NCBI GenBank assembly: GCA_964020155.1
Contig: OZ026564.1
Location: 3,603,723-3,667,722 of the forward strand
Direction: 5' to 3'
Length of the DNA: 64,000 nucleotides
Source: Chondrilla cf. caribensis
Lineage: Eukaryota; Porifera; Demospongiae; Chondrillida; Chondrillidae
Shown one piece after another: positions 25,268 to 36,665 of the stretch. Made by a program: the position numbers and the translations under genes. Positions within the stretch are counted from its first letter, which is position 1; the number at the start of each line of letters is the position of its first letter. The notes under the pieces were generated by a model that saw only the letters and a program-made list of their open reading frames with translations, was not told the DNA's origin and did no database searches.

Positions 25268-27804
25268 TCAGTAGGGATAGGATGGGGGTTTATCCTCAAT
25301 TGGACCTGTTGGTTGAGGATAAGAAGGAACTGGGGCTGGTTGCTGACCTTGATAGCCAACTTGCTGTTGGTAGTCTGGTTGAGGTGGGTACCCTCCTTGC
25401 TGCTGTTGGTAGTCTGGCTGAGGTGGGTACCCTCCTTGTTGCTGTTGGTAGTTGGGCTGAGGTGGGTACCCTCCTTGCTGCTGTTGGTAGTTTGGTGGAG
25501 GTGGGTACCCTCCTTGCTGCTGTTGGTAGTTGGGCTGTGGTTGATACACTACTTGCTGCTGCAGAGGCTGTTGATTCACCATAGTGACAGCTACAGTAGT
25601 TCTTGCAGTGGTGGTGACAGGAGCTCTTGCAGTCCTTCTGGTCCTCTTCTTCTTGGCACAGCACATCACAACAATACAGATGATGACACACGGGAGACCA
25701 CACAGAAATATTGCAGCAACAACAACACCTGAAACAACCCCAGGAGAAAGTGTGCCTGTATGAGGTAAGAATATAATAAGTGATTTGAGTTGAAAAACTC
25801 AAGGGCTGCTGGCCCTCACAGTTCAATTAGTCAGTGTCTCTTTCAGGTTTAGAAAAACCTTTGCTGATATATTACATTAAACTTATACGGAAATACAAAT
25901 TTATAAAAATTAATGGTTGATTTTGAAATGTCAAAAATTAGGAATTATGTAGGCTAGGATTCGAGTGCAAAGACTTCTACAGGCAAATATCTCCAACAAA
26001 GGTTCTTTTGAATTCAAACCTAAAAAAGATGACCGAGTAATTCGAGCACAGGCAGCAACCCCACAAGGTTCTTTACTTGAATTACTAGCTATTATTATAC
26101 CATTGGATTCCATGTACCTGTATGTACTACATATTTAGTACATACACATAACCACATGGGAGACTCACTTGTTACAGAATGAGTGCAACTAATCCCAATA
26201 TCTTCACTATGTCCACAGTTTTCAACTCCTAGGCCTCTGTGATTACAGTTGATCAGTTGGGATTCACTTCCTGTACAGGTGACATCGTCCAACCAGATAG
26301 GCTGACTACTGGATCCACTACTACTGAGTGTCCAATCGCTGTCAAAGGCACCTTCAAACCCCATCTGCCTGCAAGCAACATTAGCTTCGCTGTCCCCCCA
26401 ACCATTATTACAGACGGTGCCCCATTCTCCATTGACATAAATCTCAAGACGACCAGCATAGAGGGATGTGGAAAAAAAGGAACTGCCAACAAGCCTCAGT
26501 GAACCCTGCCGTAGACCTATGAGTGTAGTATGGATGAGATTAGGTAATGTTACTGTACTAAATACACATTCACAGAATGATTACATGATACAAGAATCAC
26601 AAAAATTCCAATATCATAATGAATGCTGTACTACCTACGTGACTACAGTGTTCTGTAAGGAATTGGGGGAAGTAACTAAGAAGGGGAAGTACACAATGCT
26701 CCCACTTGCAGCACATTCTTAGAATATCACTCAGTGACCACAGTGTGCCATTTATGTTCACCATTCCATGTACAAAATGCCACTGGAGTGGACCTGGGAA
26801 TAACCTCATATCCAATTCTACATCAGTACGGTTATCATTACAAATATTATAATTGATATTGAATTCTGTACTCACTGGAGGTTGAACAGATAACACCAAC
26901 ATCTTCACTGTGACTACAAAAGCTTGAGGAGGTGGAGCAGTATTCCAGTCTACTCTCACTGCCAGTACAAGAGAAAGAGGCCTCCCACTGTCCTCCTGAT
27001 CCTCGACCGAAGAGTGCATTGGTCACAACTCTAATGGCATATCTATATCCCAGTTGTCTACAGGCTACGTCAGCATCATTCAGGTCCCAACCGTCATCAC
27101 AAATGGTCTGCCACTCTCCGCTACGGAACACCTCAACACGACCCTCGTTGTCTGCGCTGCCACCAACCAAACGTATGTCTTGAGCACTTCCTGTAGGGGA
27201 GGTTGACACAGAAGCCACTGATGAACAAGACAATATAAATTTACCACTTATGTAATTATGCATACCCAAGGCATCCTTCATGATAGGGGGTGGGGGAGGG
27301 ATAACCATAATTATTATCATCACCGAACTCTCATTCTGATTGCTCCAAAGGGAATCATCACAGGTAATTTTTGGGTGGTGACCAGTGGGGAGTGTCTGGC
27401 AATTAGAATGTATATAATATTGATTGGAGCTGTAATGATAGCCGCGATAAGGACGGTTTGAGGTTATGTATTGTCTATGGTTTGAGTGTATAAGTTGTGA
27501 GGCGCGCACGAACTGTTTACTGTCGTTCACAATTGAGCTTCTCACCGAATTAATAGTTCACATTTCTGTTAATGAATTATAATACCTAGCTACGTACCAA
27601 CCTTTCGGACAAAACCCCACTCCTGATCAGTGGTAGCTAATGGGATAGCTAAGTGAGCTTCTTTAGAATTTATCTAACATAAGCGGTTTCTCCTACGTAT
27701 TCCGCCTTGAATTATACGATTAAGAGTGGCCTAACCTCTGAATACTCACCGGGAGAAGTATAAGCCATGAAGAGAACACAGGTATAGAGGAGAACGATCA
27801 ACAT
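25268..27804 (-). CDS. SRCR receptor B: signal peptide, two SRCR domains, membrane helix, PPxY tail
   Basis: Exons 27750-27804 ([18 protein letters not shown]), 26876-27217, 26169-26516 and 25268-25755; 410 residues in consistent phase 1. The first SRCR has [20 protein letters not shown] (here ICDDGW) and FGRGSGGQW; the second has [17 protein letters not shown]. The juxtamembrane stretch is shorter than in A: only TLSPGVVSG precedes the helix. The tail has four GGYPP repeats and ends DKPPSYPY. Leader and 5' flank (27805-28350) are duplicated upstream of gene D. The intron between the SRCR exons is strongly conserved among paralogues but contains stops, so it is not read as coding. Confidence 0.8.
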
Positions 27805-28226
27805 TATGGAGTTCACAACCGTACAATCTTGGATAATGTCAAACGACAGAGAGCGTCGAGGGACTCGCAATTATAGACACCCTAAAGTAATGTAACCCCT
27901 AAATTAGAGTTTAGGACGGCGATCAGAGTTTAATTAACCCTCCTGACCTCCCTTGTACAAAAAAAAACGTTTTAATTTTCGTAGGGTATTGGGAAAGGGC
28001 TAGCAAGTTACATTTGGTATCACAACGAAGCTTACTTCACATAGATTCCGATTCCTGAGTAAAATCATGGATACTCTATATTACGTACCCAGAAAAATCC
28101 TATGATATTGTCAGTTCATTGTGTTATACGTAACCGGTATCGGAAACTGTAATTTATATACATTATATACCGTAACATACTATATAAATATTCGATTACG
28201 TCACCACCAATGGCAAGAGGCTAATT
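27805..28226 (-). promoter_or_regulatory. 5' flank of SRCR gene B, no motif assigned
   Basis: Gene-free sequence upstream of the signal-peptide exon. A block just before the ATG (GTTTGACATTATCC ... GTTGTGAACTC) recurs before every signal-peptide exon of the cluster, so it likely contains the transcription start or leader. The whole region recurs at 48760-49193. Confidence 0.45.
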
Positions 28227-28291
28227 AGCTAGCCCGTCCCCGCACACGCCCCATGGGCGGAAGTAGGGCGCGTTTGCGGGACGGGCTAGCT
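28227..28291. repeat. GC-rich 65-base hairpin
   Basis: Perfect 14-base arms AGCTAGCCCGTCCC (28227-28240) and GGGACGGGCTAGCT (28278-28291), with further partial pairing inside (CGCACACGCCCC against GGGCGCGTTTGCG). It stands out in AT-rich flank. Copy at 49194-49258 with one arm change. Confidence 0.65.
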
Positions 28292-29059
28292 AGCTAGACC
28301 AGAGGCTGATAGGTCGGCGAAGAGACAAACGCGAACGACTGGTTAGATAGATAGATATAATTTTATTTTTCAACAGGAATGCGAACGACTGCATGGTTGT
28401 CGGAAAATTCGCCAGATGGTTAAAGCGAACAACTTTGATAGCATAATTATAGATGCATGCTATCAAACAATATTTAAAAATATTTCGTTGATCTATAAGA
28501 AAAGGAAAACGTGTTAGACTAAGTAAGAAATAATACAATGGGTTAAAATACAAATTACACACTTTCTTACTACTTGAGCGGATAATGCTGACGAATCTTT
28601 ATTCAAATGTAGCCCTTATAAACCTACAATGCCAATTCTTTTAAGGGAAGGTATAAATTGAAAAAAGACTCAAGTGGGCCTTTTAAAGAGGGTTTCGTTG
28701 CCTCTGGTTCCGACACACTATCTCCATGACAGTTACAGCTACCGCTTTGTAGCACACACCATTCCAAAGCTCTTGTTGCGCTGCAGAGCAAGACGGAGCC
28801 ACTTTTCTCGATTTCTACCGTTTATACCCGTAAACATACTGCAATAATGATTTTTATAATGAAGTGGGTGTCGTATAGACACTGATAATATTATATAAAA
28901 ATGAAGATTCGGAAATTAAAATGAACTACTAGTAGTAATGTCTTGAAGCGGATTGTTTCAGTACTAACATCCGGGTACCTTGCCTTCACAAGATGTGAGC
29001 TCGATGGATCCATCCACATGAGATGGCTGATGGTGATAGAGGGATCGTGATTCTCTAAG
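28292..29059. other. Gene-free sequence
   Basis: A gatagatagata tract at 28343-28357 is the unoccupied counterpart of the transposon insertion site at 49320. Nothing else recognised. Confidence 0.4.
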
Positions 29060-29349
29060 GCAGGTACAAGCTGATTGCAGAAGGCTGAGAGACAACAAAC
29101 AGTGCAGCCAGTTCAGGTACCATGAATAGGGCTGGGATCTTTTCTCAGCAAGTAATGAGTCAATCCTCTTAATGTGGTGTCGGCGAGCTTGCCCATTCCT
29201 TCAGTTGCTGAGAAAATCAACGGTGTGAAGGAACCTTGTTCTACTTCTAAAACCCATTGCTCATAGTGTCTCTATTTCTCTTTCTCCTGTTTCTTGTAGT
29301 TGGCCTCAATTGAGGATTTGGCATTGGAGGTGCAAAAGGATTAAACACC
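29060..29349 (-). pseudogene. Degenerate C-terminal piece of a retrotransposon polyprotein
   Basis: Two adjoining - strand frames give blocks like VFNPFAPSN, KKQEKEK (then a stop), HYEQWVLEVEQGSFTPLIFS, GMGKLAD and then, after a frameshift, RIDSLLAEKRSQPYSWYLNW. This order matches the region after the reverse transcriptase in many invertebrate retrotransposon proteins (GSFTPLVFS, GGMG, LLAEKR). Stops and shifts show it is dead. Assignment is from memory of the motif, not a search. Confidence 0.5.
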
Positions 29350-29889
29350 CTTATATCAAAAAATGCACTTGTAAACTGGCTGCGAACATAGATGATTCAC
29401 TCAACAATAGTATAGAATGACTGACGAAGTTGTCATGAATGTAATTATAAGGACCCATCAGTCTCTTGCCATGTGTCACGGTATGTGTTTCCAATCCCAG
29501 TTATGTAGTCTAGCCAGACCGTCCCTAAGAGGCACCAAAGGACGGAAAAGGAAAGGGATGGTCTAGCCCAAGTAGCGATCCGTTCACACCCGAGCACATG
29601 ACCATCAACCAATGAAATGTTACTGCCAAGGTTCTTGGCAATGATATTCATTGATTCAATACTGTTGTTTTTAGTTAATTTAATTAATTGTTAAGTGTCA
29701 TGGAGGACGATGGGAATATTCACCCATCTGACAGTCAGATGAACATGATTATTAGTATTTTGCAAGGACATGATACGATTGTATGTCTCCTGACCGGTCA
29801 CGGCAAGTCCCCCATCAAGGATTGCTAATGAAGGAATGAGAACAGACATAATATTCAGTCCTAGTTGTATCATCGTTTTTAAGCGTTAT
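29350..29889. other. Gene-free sequence
   Basis: No supported gene. From 29582 onward it is the first part of the segmental duplication shared with 51540. Confidence 0.4.
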
Positions 29890-29952
29890 GTATGTATGTG
29901 TGTGCGTGTGTGTTGTATGTCTACAATGTGTGAGTGTGTGCATGCGTTATGT

Positions 29953-30011
<59 letters not shown>

Positions 30012-30359
30012 GCATGTCTACGAGTGCACTGCTTGATACTCGTCGAACAATACATGTTGTCACCATTCACATTCTGGCTTCCACCACAACATCACTCCCA
30101 ACATGCACTGTCCCTAACCACACCCTCACTGCTCCTTGCTTGTCCCCGTGTTCACAGTAAGCACAACGTGTTGGCTCACACGATGTCCGGTCACAGCTCC
30201 TGGGTTTTGGGTGTGGAGTTCTTCCCAGACAACCAAAGGATAGTCAGCTGGTACGTACATGTCCATTTGCACAACTAACGTCTTCCGAAATTCCTACATG
30301 TTTACATACCCACGCACACGCATATGCAGTGTATGCGAACATGTAAAGTATTTTCTTTA

Positions 30360-30421
<62 letters not shown>

Positions 30422-30732
30422 TGTATGTGTGTGCACGTGTTTGTGTGTGTGCATGCATGTGTGTTTGTGTGTGTGTGCATGTGTGCGTGTATGTGTGTAT
30501 TGGGTAGTCCTTCAGCTGTTGAATGTTGCTGGCCATGGATTATTAGCAGTCTGTTGTGCCACAATGATTTTGCACTATGAGAACACATTTACATGGCTTC
30601 AAACAGTACCATCAGCTGTTGTTGTTATAATACAAATGCACGACCAGCTGTGTTTGGTGTTAGTGTTTGTTGACTTATTTCACTGCTGTGTACACACAGC
30701 TCAAGTGATAAAACTGTCAAGGCCTTTCTATT
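29890..30732 (+). pseudogene. WDR61 fragment with two exons, internally deleted
   Basis: Contains an intact copy of exon 14197-14289 at 30158-30250 and only the start of the next exon at 30710-30722. A deletion then joins mid-exon to downstream intron sequence (AAGG followed by CCTTTCTATTGAGG). TG runs lie at 29958-30010 and 30365-30420. Confidence 0.7.
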
Positions 30733-31209
30733 GAGGAACCATGGGGATCATGTCAGGGTGTCCTGTGTAGTAGGACCTCCCCATTGTGAACACCTATGGC
30801 AAGAATATGATTATAGTTTGTTCACACAAGTACACATACAAGCATGCGTTTTTTCTCTTTTTTCCTTAAAGTCCTCCCCAAGCAGGTTAATTTCCAACAA
30901 AACGTCAACAACTAGTGATATTATGTTGAGGCTGCAACTTCATTATTGACAAGTATATAATAATGTTATTATAATATTAATTATAATACAGTCCACTCTA
31001 AATCACTGTATACTATGCATAATACAGTACATACAGTACAATATAAAGTTATGTGAGCACACAGGGCATACTGATGTGCAAACCAGAGGGTAATGTTTAA
31101 CAGAATAACCAAAATTATGTATAATAATTAAGAACTAAACAGACATGCAGGCATTGGTCAAGGACTACTACTACAGGACTGGAGCAGAAGAGTGTATAAA
31201 TCAGCTGAG
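30733..31209. other. AT-rich spacer
   Basis: No gene. Repeated at 52632-53108. Confidence 0.45.
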
Positions 31210-31805
31210 TCAGTAGGCATAGGATGGGGGTTTATCCTCAATTGGATTCGTTGGTTGAGGATAAGGAACTTGGGCAGGTTGCTGACCTGGATAGCCAACT
31301 TGCTGTTGGTAGTCCGGCTGTGGTGGGTACACTCCTTGCTGCTGTTGGTAGTCCGGCTGTGGTGGGTACACTCCTTGCTGCTGTTGGTAGTCCGGCTGTG
31401 GTGGGTACCCTCCTTGCTGCTGTTGGTAGTCTGGCTGAGGTGGATACCCTCCTTGCTGCTGTTGGTAGTCCGGCTGTGGTGGGTACCCTCCTTGCTGCTG
31501 TTGGTAGTCTGGCTGAGGTGGGTACCCTCCTTGCTGCTGTTGGTAGTTAGGTTGTGGTTGGTACACTACTTGCTGCTGCTGAGGCTGTTGTTGATTTACC
31601 ATTGCGACAGCTACAGTAGTTCCTGCAGCTGCGGTGACAGGAGCTCTTACCACCCTTGTGGTCCTCTTCTTTTGCTGGGCACAGCACACCACAACAATAC
31701 AGATGATGACACATGGGACACCGCACAGAAACACAGCAGCAATAATAACACCTATAACGATCCCAGCCACATTAGCTGTGGTGACTGGTTCAGGAGAAAG
31801 TGTGC
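31210..31805 (-). pseudogene. Orphan SRCR-receptor tail exon (membrane helix and PPxY tail)
   Basis: Intact 596-base last exon with acceptor CAG before 31805. It encodes [15 protein letters not shown], a helix ([20 protein letters not shown]), six GGYPPQPDY or GVYPPQPDY repeats and DKPPSYAY. Nearly identical to the last exon of gene E (53109-53704). No SRCR exons lie between it and gene C, whose own tail exon comes first. It is probably a by-product of the segmental duplication; use as an alternative last exon of gene C is possible but unproven. Confidence 0.65.
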
Positions 31806-32150
31806 CTGTATGAGGTAAGAATATAAAAACAAGTGATTTGAGTTGAAAAACTCAAGGACTGCTGGCCCTCACAGTTGAATTAGTTGAGTATCTCTTTCAG
31901 GTTTAGAAGAACCTTTGCTGAAGATATTACATTACGCTTATACGGAAATACAAATTTATAAGATGGTTGATTTTGAAAGGTGAAGAATTAGGAATTACGT
32001 AGGCTAGGCTTCAAGCGTAAAGGCTCTACAAGCAAATATCTAGCTCCAACAAAGTTCTTTTGAATTCAAACCTAAAAAGATGACCAAGTACTTGAACACA
32101 GGCGGCAGCCCCACAAGGTTCTTTAATTGAATTACTAGCTATTATTATAG

Positions 32151-32648
32151 CAGGGCCGTAGCCACCGTTCCGGTTGGTTCGGTTTCAACCGGACCACTTT
32201 TTCAGGGCAGTAGCTACCAAAAAAATCTAAAAACGTTTTCCCTTGTTACTATGGGAGAAAAGAATATCGACTCGCACTCGAATCACTTGGACGTCTCTTT
32301 TAGGATCGGGAGAATCTTCGCTGAAGTTATTAACTTCATAGATGTCGTTGCGCTCGAATTCTAGCCCAATTCCTAATCCCGGCGTTTTGAAATCGGCCAT
32401 CTTTTTCGCGCTATATAAATTATAATATGAATTCATTGGTGCGGTTATGCATATGAATCCATAATATAATATGGGCCTATGGATTCCTATTCCTATTATT
32501 ATACATTATTATCAAATAAATTGGCATCGAGAACTACCTCTGAAGGTCTAAAATCCTAATTTTCCTGGGGGACACCCCTACTTTATGTTTTCCATGTCTA
32601 CATATTACCGTAAACTGGACCACTTCACATTCAGTGGCTACGGCCCTG
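32151..32648. mobile_element. Short CAGGGCC-ended element (MITE-like)
   Basis: 498 bases between CAGGGCCGTAGCC and CTACGGCCCTG. Holds the conserved MADFKTPG frame (32227-32400, - strand) with a TATATAG box just before it. Confidence 0.65.
32227..32400 (-). CDS. Conserved 57-residue frame in the CAGGGCC element
   Basis: Same length and start as 15828-16001 and 54126-54299, differing by a few residues. Possible first exon of a lost transposase; unproven. Confidence 0.3.
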   Translation of the reverse strand: MADFKTPGLGIGLEFERNDIYEVNNFSEDSPDPKRDVQVIRVRVDILFSHSNKGKRF

Positions 32649-33035
32649 TATAATATTCTGATCCACAGACCAACCCATGATGAAAAAATAGCATGATAGA
32701 AAAATTACTACATAAACTATAATGATATTTTGAGGCTGCAACTTCATTGACAGTACGTATGACAATGATGTAATAACGGTTGTCATTTATAATGTAATAC
32801 TGTCCACTCCAAATCATTTTATATTATACATAATACAGCACATATAGTATAATATGCAGTTATGTGAGCACACAGGACATGCTGATATGCAAACCAGAGG
32901 GTTATAGTTACTATCAATAACCAAAATCACCTATTATAATGTAATATTACAAAAAAATAAACAGGTATGCAGCTATCAGTCAAAGAATACTACTACATGC
33001 ATGACTGGAGCAGAAGAGTGTGTCAATCAGCTGAG

Positions 33036-35490
33036 TTAGTAGGCATACGGTGGGGGTTTATCCTCAATTGGAGCTGTTGGTTGAGGATAAGAAGGAACTG
33101 GGGCTGTTTGCTGACCTGGATAGCCAACTTGCTGTTGGTAGTCAGGTTGAGGTAGGTACCCTCCTTGCTGCTGTTGGTAGTCTGGCTGAGGTGGGTACCC
33201 TCCTTGCTGCTGTTGGTAGTTGGGCTGAGGTGGGTACCTTCCTTGCTGCTTTTGGTGGTTTGGCGGAGGTGGGTATCCTCCTTGCTGCTTTTGGTAGTTT
33301 GGTGGAGGTGGGTATCCTCTTTGCTGCTGTTGGTAGTTGGGCTGCTGTTGGTACACTACTTGCTGCTGCTGAGGCTGTTGATTCACCATAGTGACAGCTA
33401 CAGTAGTTCTTGCAGTGGTGGTGACAGGAGCTCTTACCACCCTTCTGGTCCTCTTCTTGTGCTTGGCACAGCACATCACAACAATACAGATGACACACGG
33501 GAGACCACACAGAAATATTGCAGCAATAACAACACCTGGAACAACCCCAGGAGAAAGTGTGCCTGTATGAGGTAAGAATATAATAAGTGATTTGAGTTGA
33601 AAAACTCAAGGGCTGCTGGCCCTTACAGTTGAATTAGTCAGTGTCTCTTTCATGTTTAGAAAAACCTTTGCTGAAGATATTACATTAAACTTATATGGAA
33701 ATACAAATTTATAAAAATTAATGGTTGATTTTGAAATGTCAAAAATTAGGAATTATGTAGGCTAGGATTCGAGTGCAAAGGCTTCTACAGGCAAATATCT
33801 CCAACAAAGTTCTTTTGAATTCAAACCTAAAAAAGATGACCGAGTAATTCGAGCACAGGCAGCAGCCCCACAAGGTTCTTTACTTGAATTACTAGCTATT
33901 ATTATACCATTGGATTCCATGTACCTGTATGTACTACATATTTAGTACATACACATAACCACATGGGAGACTCACTTGTTACAGAATGAGTGCACCTAAT
34001 CCCAATATCTTCACTATGTCCACAGTCTTCAACTCCTAGGCCTCCGTGATTACAGTTGATCAGTTGGGATTCACTTCCTGTACAGGTGACATCGTCCAAC
34101 CAGATAGTCTGACTGCTGGATCCACTACTCCTGAGTCTCCAATCACTGTCAAAGGCACCCTCAAACCCCATCTGCCTGCAAGCAACATTAGCTTCGTTGT
34201 CCCCCCAACCATCATTACAGACAGTGCCCCATTCTCCATTGACATAAATCTCAAGACGACCAGCATAGAGGAATGTGGAAGAAGAGGAACTGCCAACAAG
34301 CCTCAGTGAACCCTGCTGTAGACCTATGAGTGTAGTATGGATAAGATTAGGTAATGTTACTGTACTAAATACACATTCACAGAATGATTACATGATATAT
34401 ACAAGAATCACAAAAATCCCAATATGAATGCTGCACTACCTATGTGACTACAGTGTTCTGTAAGGAATTGGGGAAAGTAACTCAGAAGGGGAAGTACAAA
34501 ATGCTCCCACTTGCAGCACATTCTTAGAATATCACTCAATGACCACAGTGTGCCATTCATGTTCACCATTCCATGTACAAAATGCCATTGGAGTGGACCT
34601 GGGAATAACCTCATATCCAATTCTACATCAGTACGGTTATCATTACAAATATTATAATTGATATTGAATTCTGTACTCACTTGAGGTTGAACAGATAACA
34701 CCAACATCTTCACTGTGACTACAAGAGCTTGAAGAGGGGAAGCAGAATTCCAGTCTACTCTCAGTACCAGTACAAGAGAAAGAGGCCTCCCACTGTCCTC
34801 CTGTTCCTCGACCAAAGAGTGCATTGGTCACGACTCTAATGGCATATCCATATCCCAGTTGTCTACAGGCTACGTCAGCCACATTCAGGTCCCAACCATC
34901 ATCACAAACAGTCTGCCACTCTCTGCTACGGAACACCTCAACACGACCCTCATTGTCTACGCTGCCACCTACCAAACGTATGTCTTGAGCACTTCCTGTA
35001 GGGGAGGTTGACACAGAAGCCACTGATGAACAAGACAGTAATGTTGTAAATTCACCTTCTAATTACACATACTCAAGACAGTCTTGATGATAGGGAGTGG
35101 AGGAAGAACAAAATTACCATACTCCTTGTCAACTACAATTACAGAATACCCCCTAAAGATTGCATACCCCCTGGTTAATACCATGATTTGAATTGTTTCA
35201 AGGGAAATCCTCTCAGGCAATTTTGGGGCTGGAGAGTGTTTAGCAATAATTAGAGTTGAGAATGAGATACGTATACGAATTGAATTCGTTGACTGTGGTC
35301 CAAAAAGTGCTTCCCACCGATTAATAGTTTTCATATAAATGTGGCACCTACGTAGAACGTATAATCGGCCTCCCCACTCAAGGTCCGGGTAATGGGATAG
35401 GTGAGAGTGGCTTAACCATTGGAAATACTCACCGGGAGAAGCATTAACCACGAAGAGAACACAGGTACAGAGGGAAAAGATTGACATCAT
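33036..35490 (-). CDS. SRCR receptor C: signal peptide, two SRCR domains, membrane helix, PPxY tail
   Basis: Exons 35433-35490 (MMSIFSLCTCVLFVVNASP), 34681-35022, 33976-34323 and 33036-33562; 424 residues, phases consistent. The first SRCR has [20 protein letters not shown] and FGRGTGGQW; the second has [17 protein letters not shown] and GGLGVEDC. The tail has five repeats, two with QKQQ in place of QQQQ, and ends DKPPPYAY, a canonical PPxY. Leader and intron 1 match gene A closely (21227-21760 with 35023-35550), so C and A are recent duplicates. The 5' flank is interrupted by the transposon at 35823. Confidence 0.8.
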
Positions 35491-35820
35491 CGAGTTCACA
35501 GCCGTACAACCATAGATAATACAAACCGCACCGGGATTGGAAACTATCAAATTTCACTGAACCCAAGCTTGTCGCATACCGAACGTTCATGACGTCATCG
35601 ACCGTTACGAATTCTATTATAGAAGCGTGAAGTTTATAATGGCGTCTTCCATCGTTAGTTTTAGGAGGCCTCGTAGGCGGTTGTCCGTAATCTAACCTAT
35701 GCATGCTGACGTTATTATGATATTCGGACATATCCTCTAGATATCCGTCCGTGCGGTTTGTATTATCTATGCTTAGACAATGTCAAACGACAGATAAGGC
35801 CACTCGTAACTCCCAACAAT
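35491..35820 (-). promoter_or_regulatory. 5' flank of SRCR gene C
   Basis: No gene. Contains the GTTTGACATTGTC leader block shared with gene A (35770-35800 equals 21722-21765), plus about 220 bases not present upstream of A. Confidence 0.4.
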
Positions 35821-35822
35821 TA

Positions 35823-36376
35823 GAGTAAAAAATCAAAATCCGGACGCATCAAAATTCGGCCACTGATATCTCTCTTCATTCTGAACGCTTTAAATTCAAA
35901 TTGCCATCGATAGAAAGAACACAACAAGCACTATCATTTCCAGTAGTTAGGGTAATTTCCATTCGAAAGTTTTCGAGATATACGCCTCTAAACGCGATGG
36001 CCGAATTTTGCAAAATTCGGACATAATCACCAAACTCGGACAAAGCTTCACAGCATTCTAATGGAATATGGTATCATTATGAAACATTAACTACTTGTAC
36101 AACAGTTTGTTACCGATAGATGTGCGAAGTTTCAATGTTATAGCTTCATCCTTCAGAAAATGCTGCTTCTCTTTTCAGGAGGTGGCGTAACATCAAAATT
36201 CGGCCACCCTCAAAAACGCTCTGTCGAACAAGGGAGCTGGAACCAGTGGTGCAAACGTACCGACTTGATAACTGCAGAACACACAAGGTACTTACATGAT
36301 CATAAATAGAGGGTAGGCCTTGCTTCAGACCACAAATCTTGCAAATGATCGCGAACGCCATTTTATAATTGGTTTC
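35823..36376 (+). repeat. Left ~554-base terminal inverted repeat
   Basis: Pairs with 40766-41321 with only scattered differences. Contains the motif CAAAATTCGGCCA at 35850 and 36194, a related CAAAATCCGGAC near the tip, and a perfect 20-base palindrome CCGAATTTTGCAAAATTCGG at 36001-36020. These are candidate transposase-binding sites. It ends just before the leader exon of the gene. Confidence 0.9.
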
Positions 36377-36665
36377 GCTAGCTCTTCGTCGAGTGCGTGC
36401 TTTCAAAATTCGACTCGCACAGTGTTCGAGGAAGTTTCCAGGCCGTTTTGAGGCAAGCTCCGATACTTTTGTTTGCTACCAGCCTACCAGCCAAGGTGAG
36501 CGCGAATACACATGCATCGCTACATTATTGATTGTTCTATGGTACTGTTGTTATGCATACCCATCAACGCTTATGAAAACATTGGGTGGTAATACAAACA
36601 TTGTAAGTCACCACAGGAATGACGTCATGCATGTATAATAATTATACTACTTGCTATTGTAGATT
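36377..36665 (+). promoter_or_regulatory. Probable leader exon and intron of the transposase gene
   Basis: A GTGAGC donor at 36496 after cctaccagccaag and an acceptor TTGCTATTGTAG at 36651-36662 suggest a spliced leader, with translation starting at the ATG at 36666. A coding extension upstream is possible only from a non-ATG start. Confidence 0.4.

Larger units (their letters stand above)
29582..32648. repeat. ~3-kb segmental duplication, copy 1
   Basis: Nearly identical to 51540-54551. Shared content in order: spacer, WDR61 fragment, SRCR tail exon, CAGGGCC element. Further similarity extends left (27.2-28.6 kb with 48.1-51.5 kb), interrupted by the retrotransposon piece in this copy and by the transposon 49322-51261 in the other. 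Confidence 0.8.

Noticed and set aside
26597..26870. - strand frame with MRLFPGPLQWHFVHGMVN
   Set aside because: Lies in the intron between SRCR exons, differs in stops among paralogues and has no splice sites that would include it.
31192..31818. + strand frames rich in LLLLVV over SRCR tail exons (also 19116, 25250, 33165, 53091, 58499, 61989)
   Set aside because: They are antisense to the Q/Y/G/P repeats; the - strand reading continues from splice-compatible SRCR exons and has domain logic.
36369..36638. Coding first exon of the transposase starting in the inverted repeat
   Set aside because: The frame begins with TTG rather than ATG and a splice donor interrupts it; a non-coding leader is simpler.
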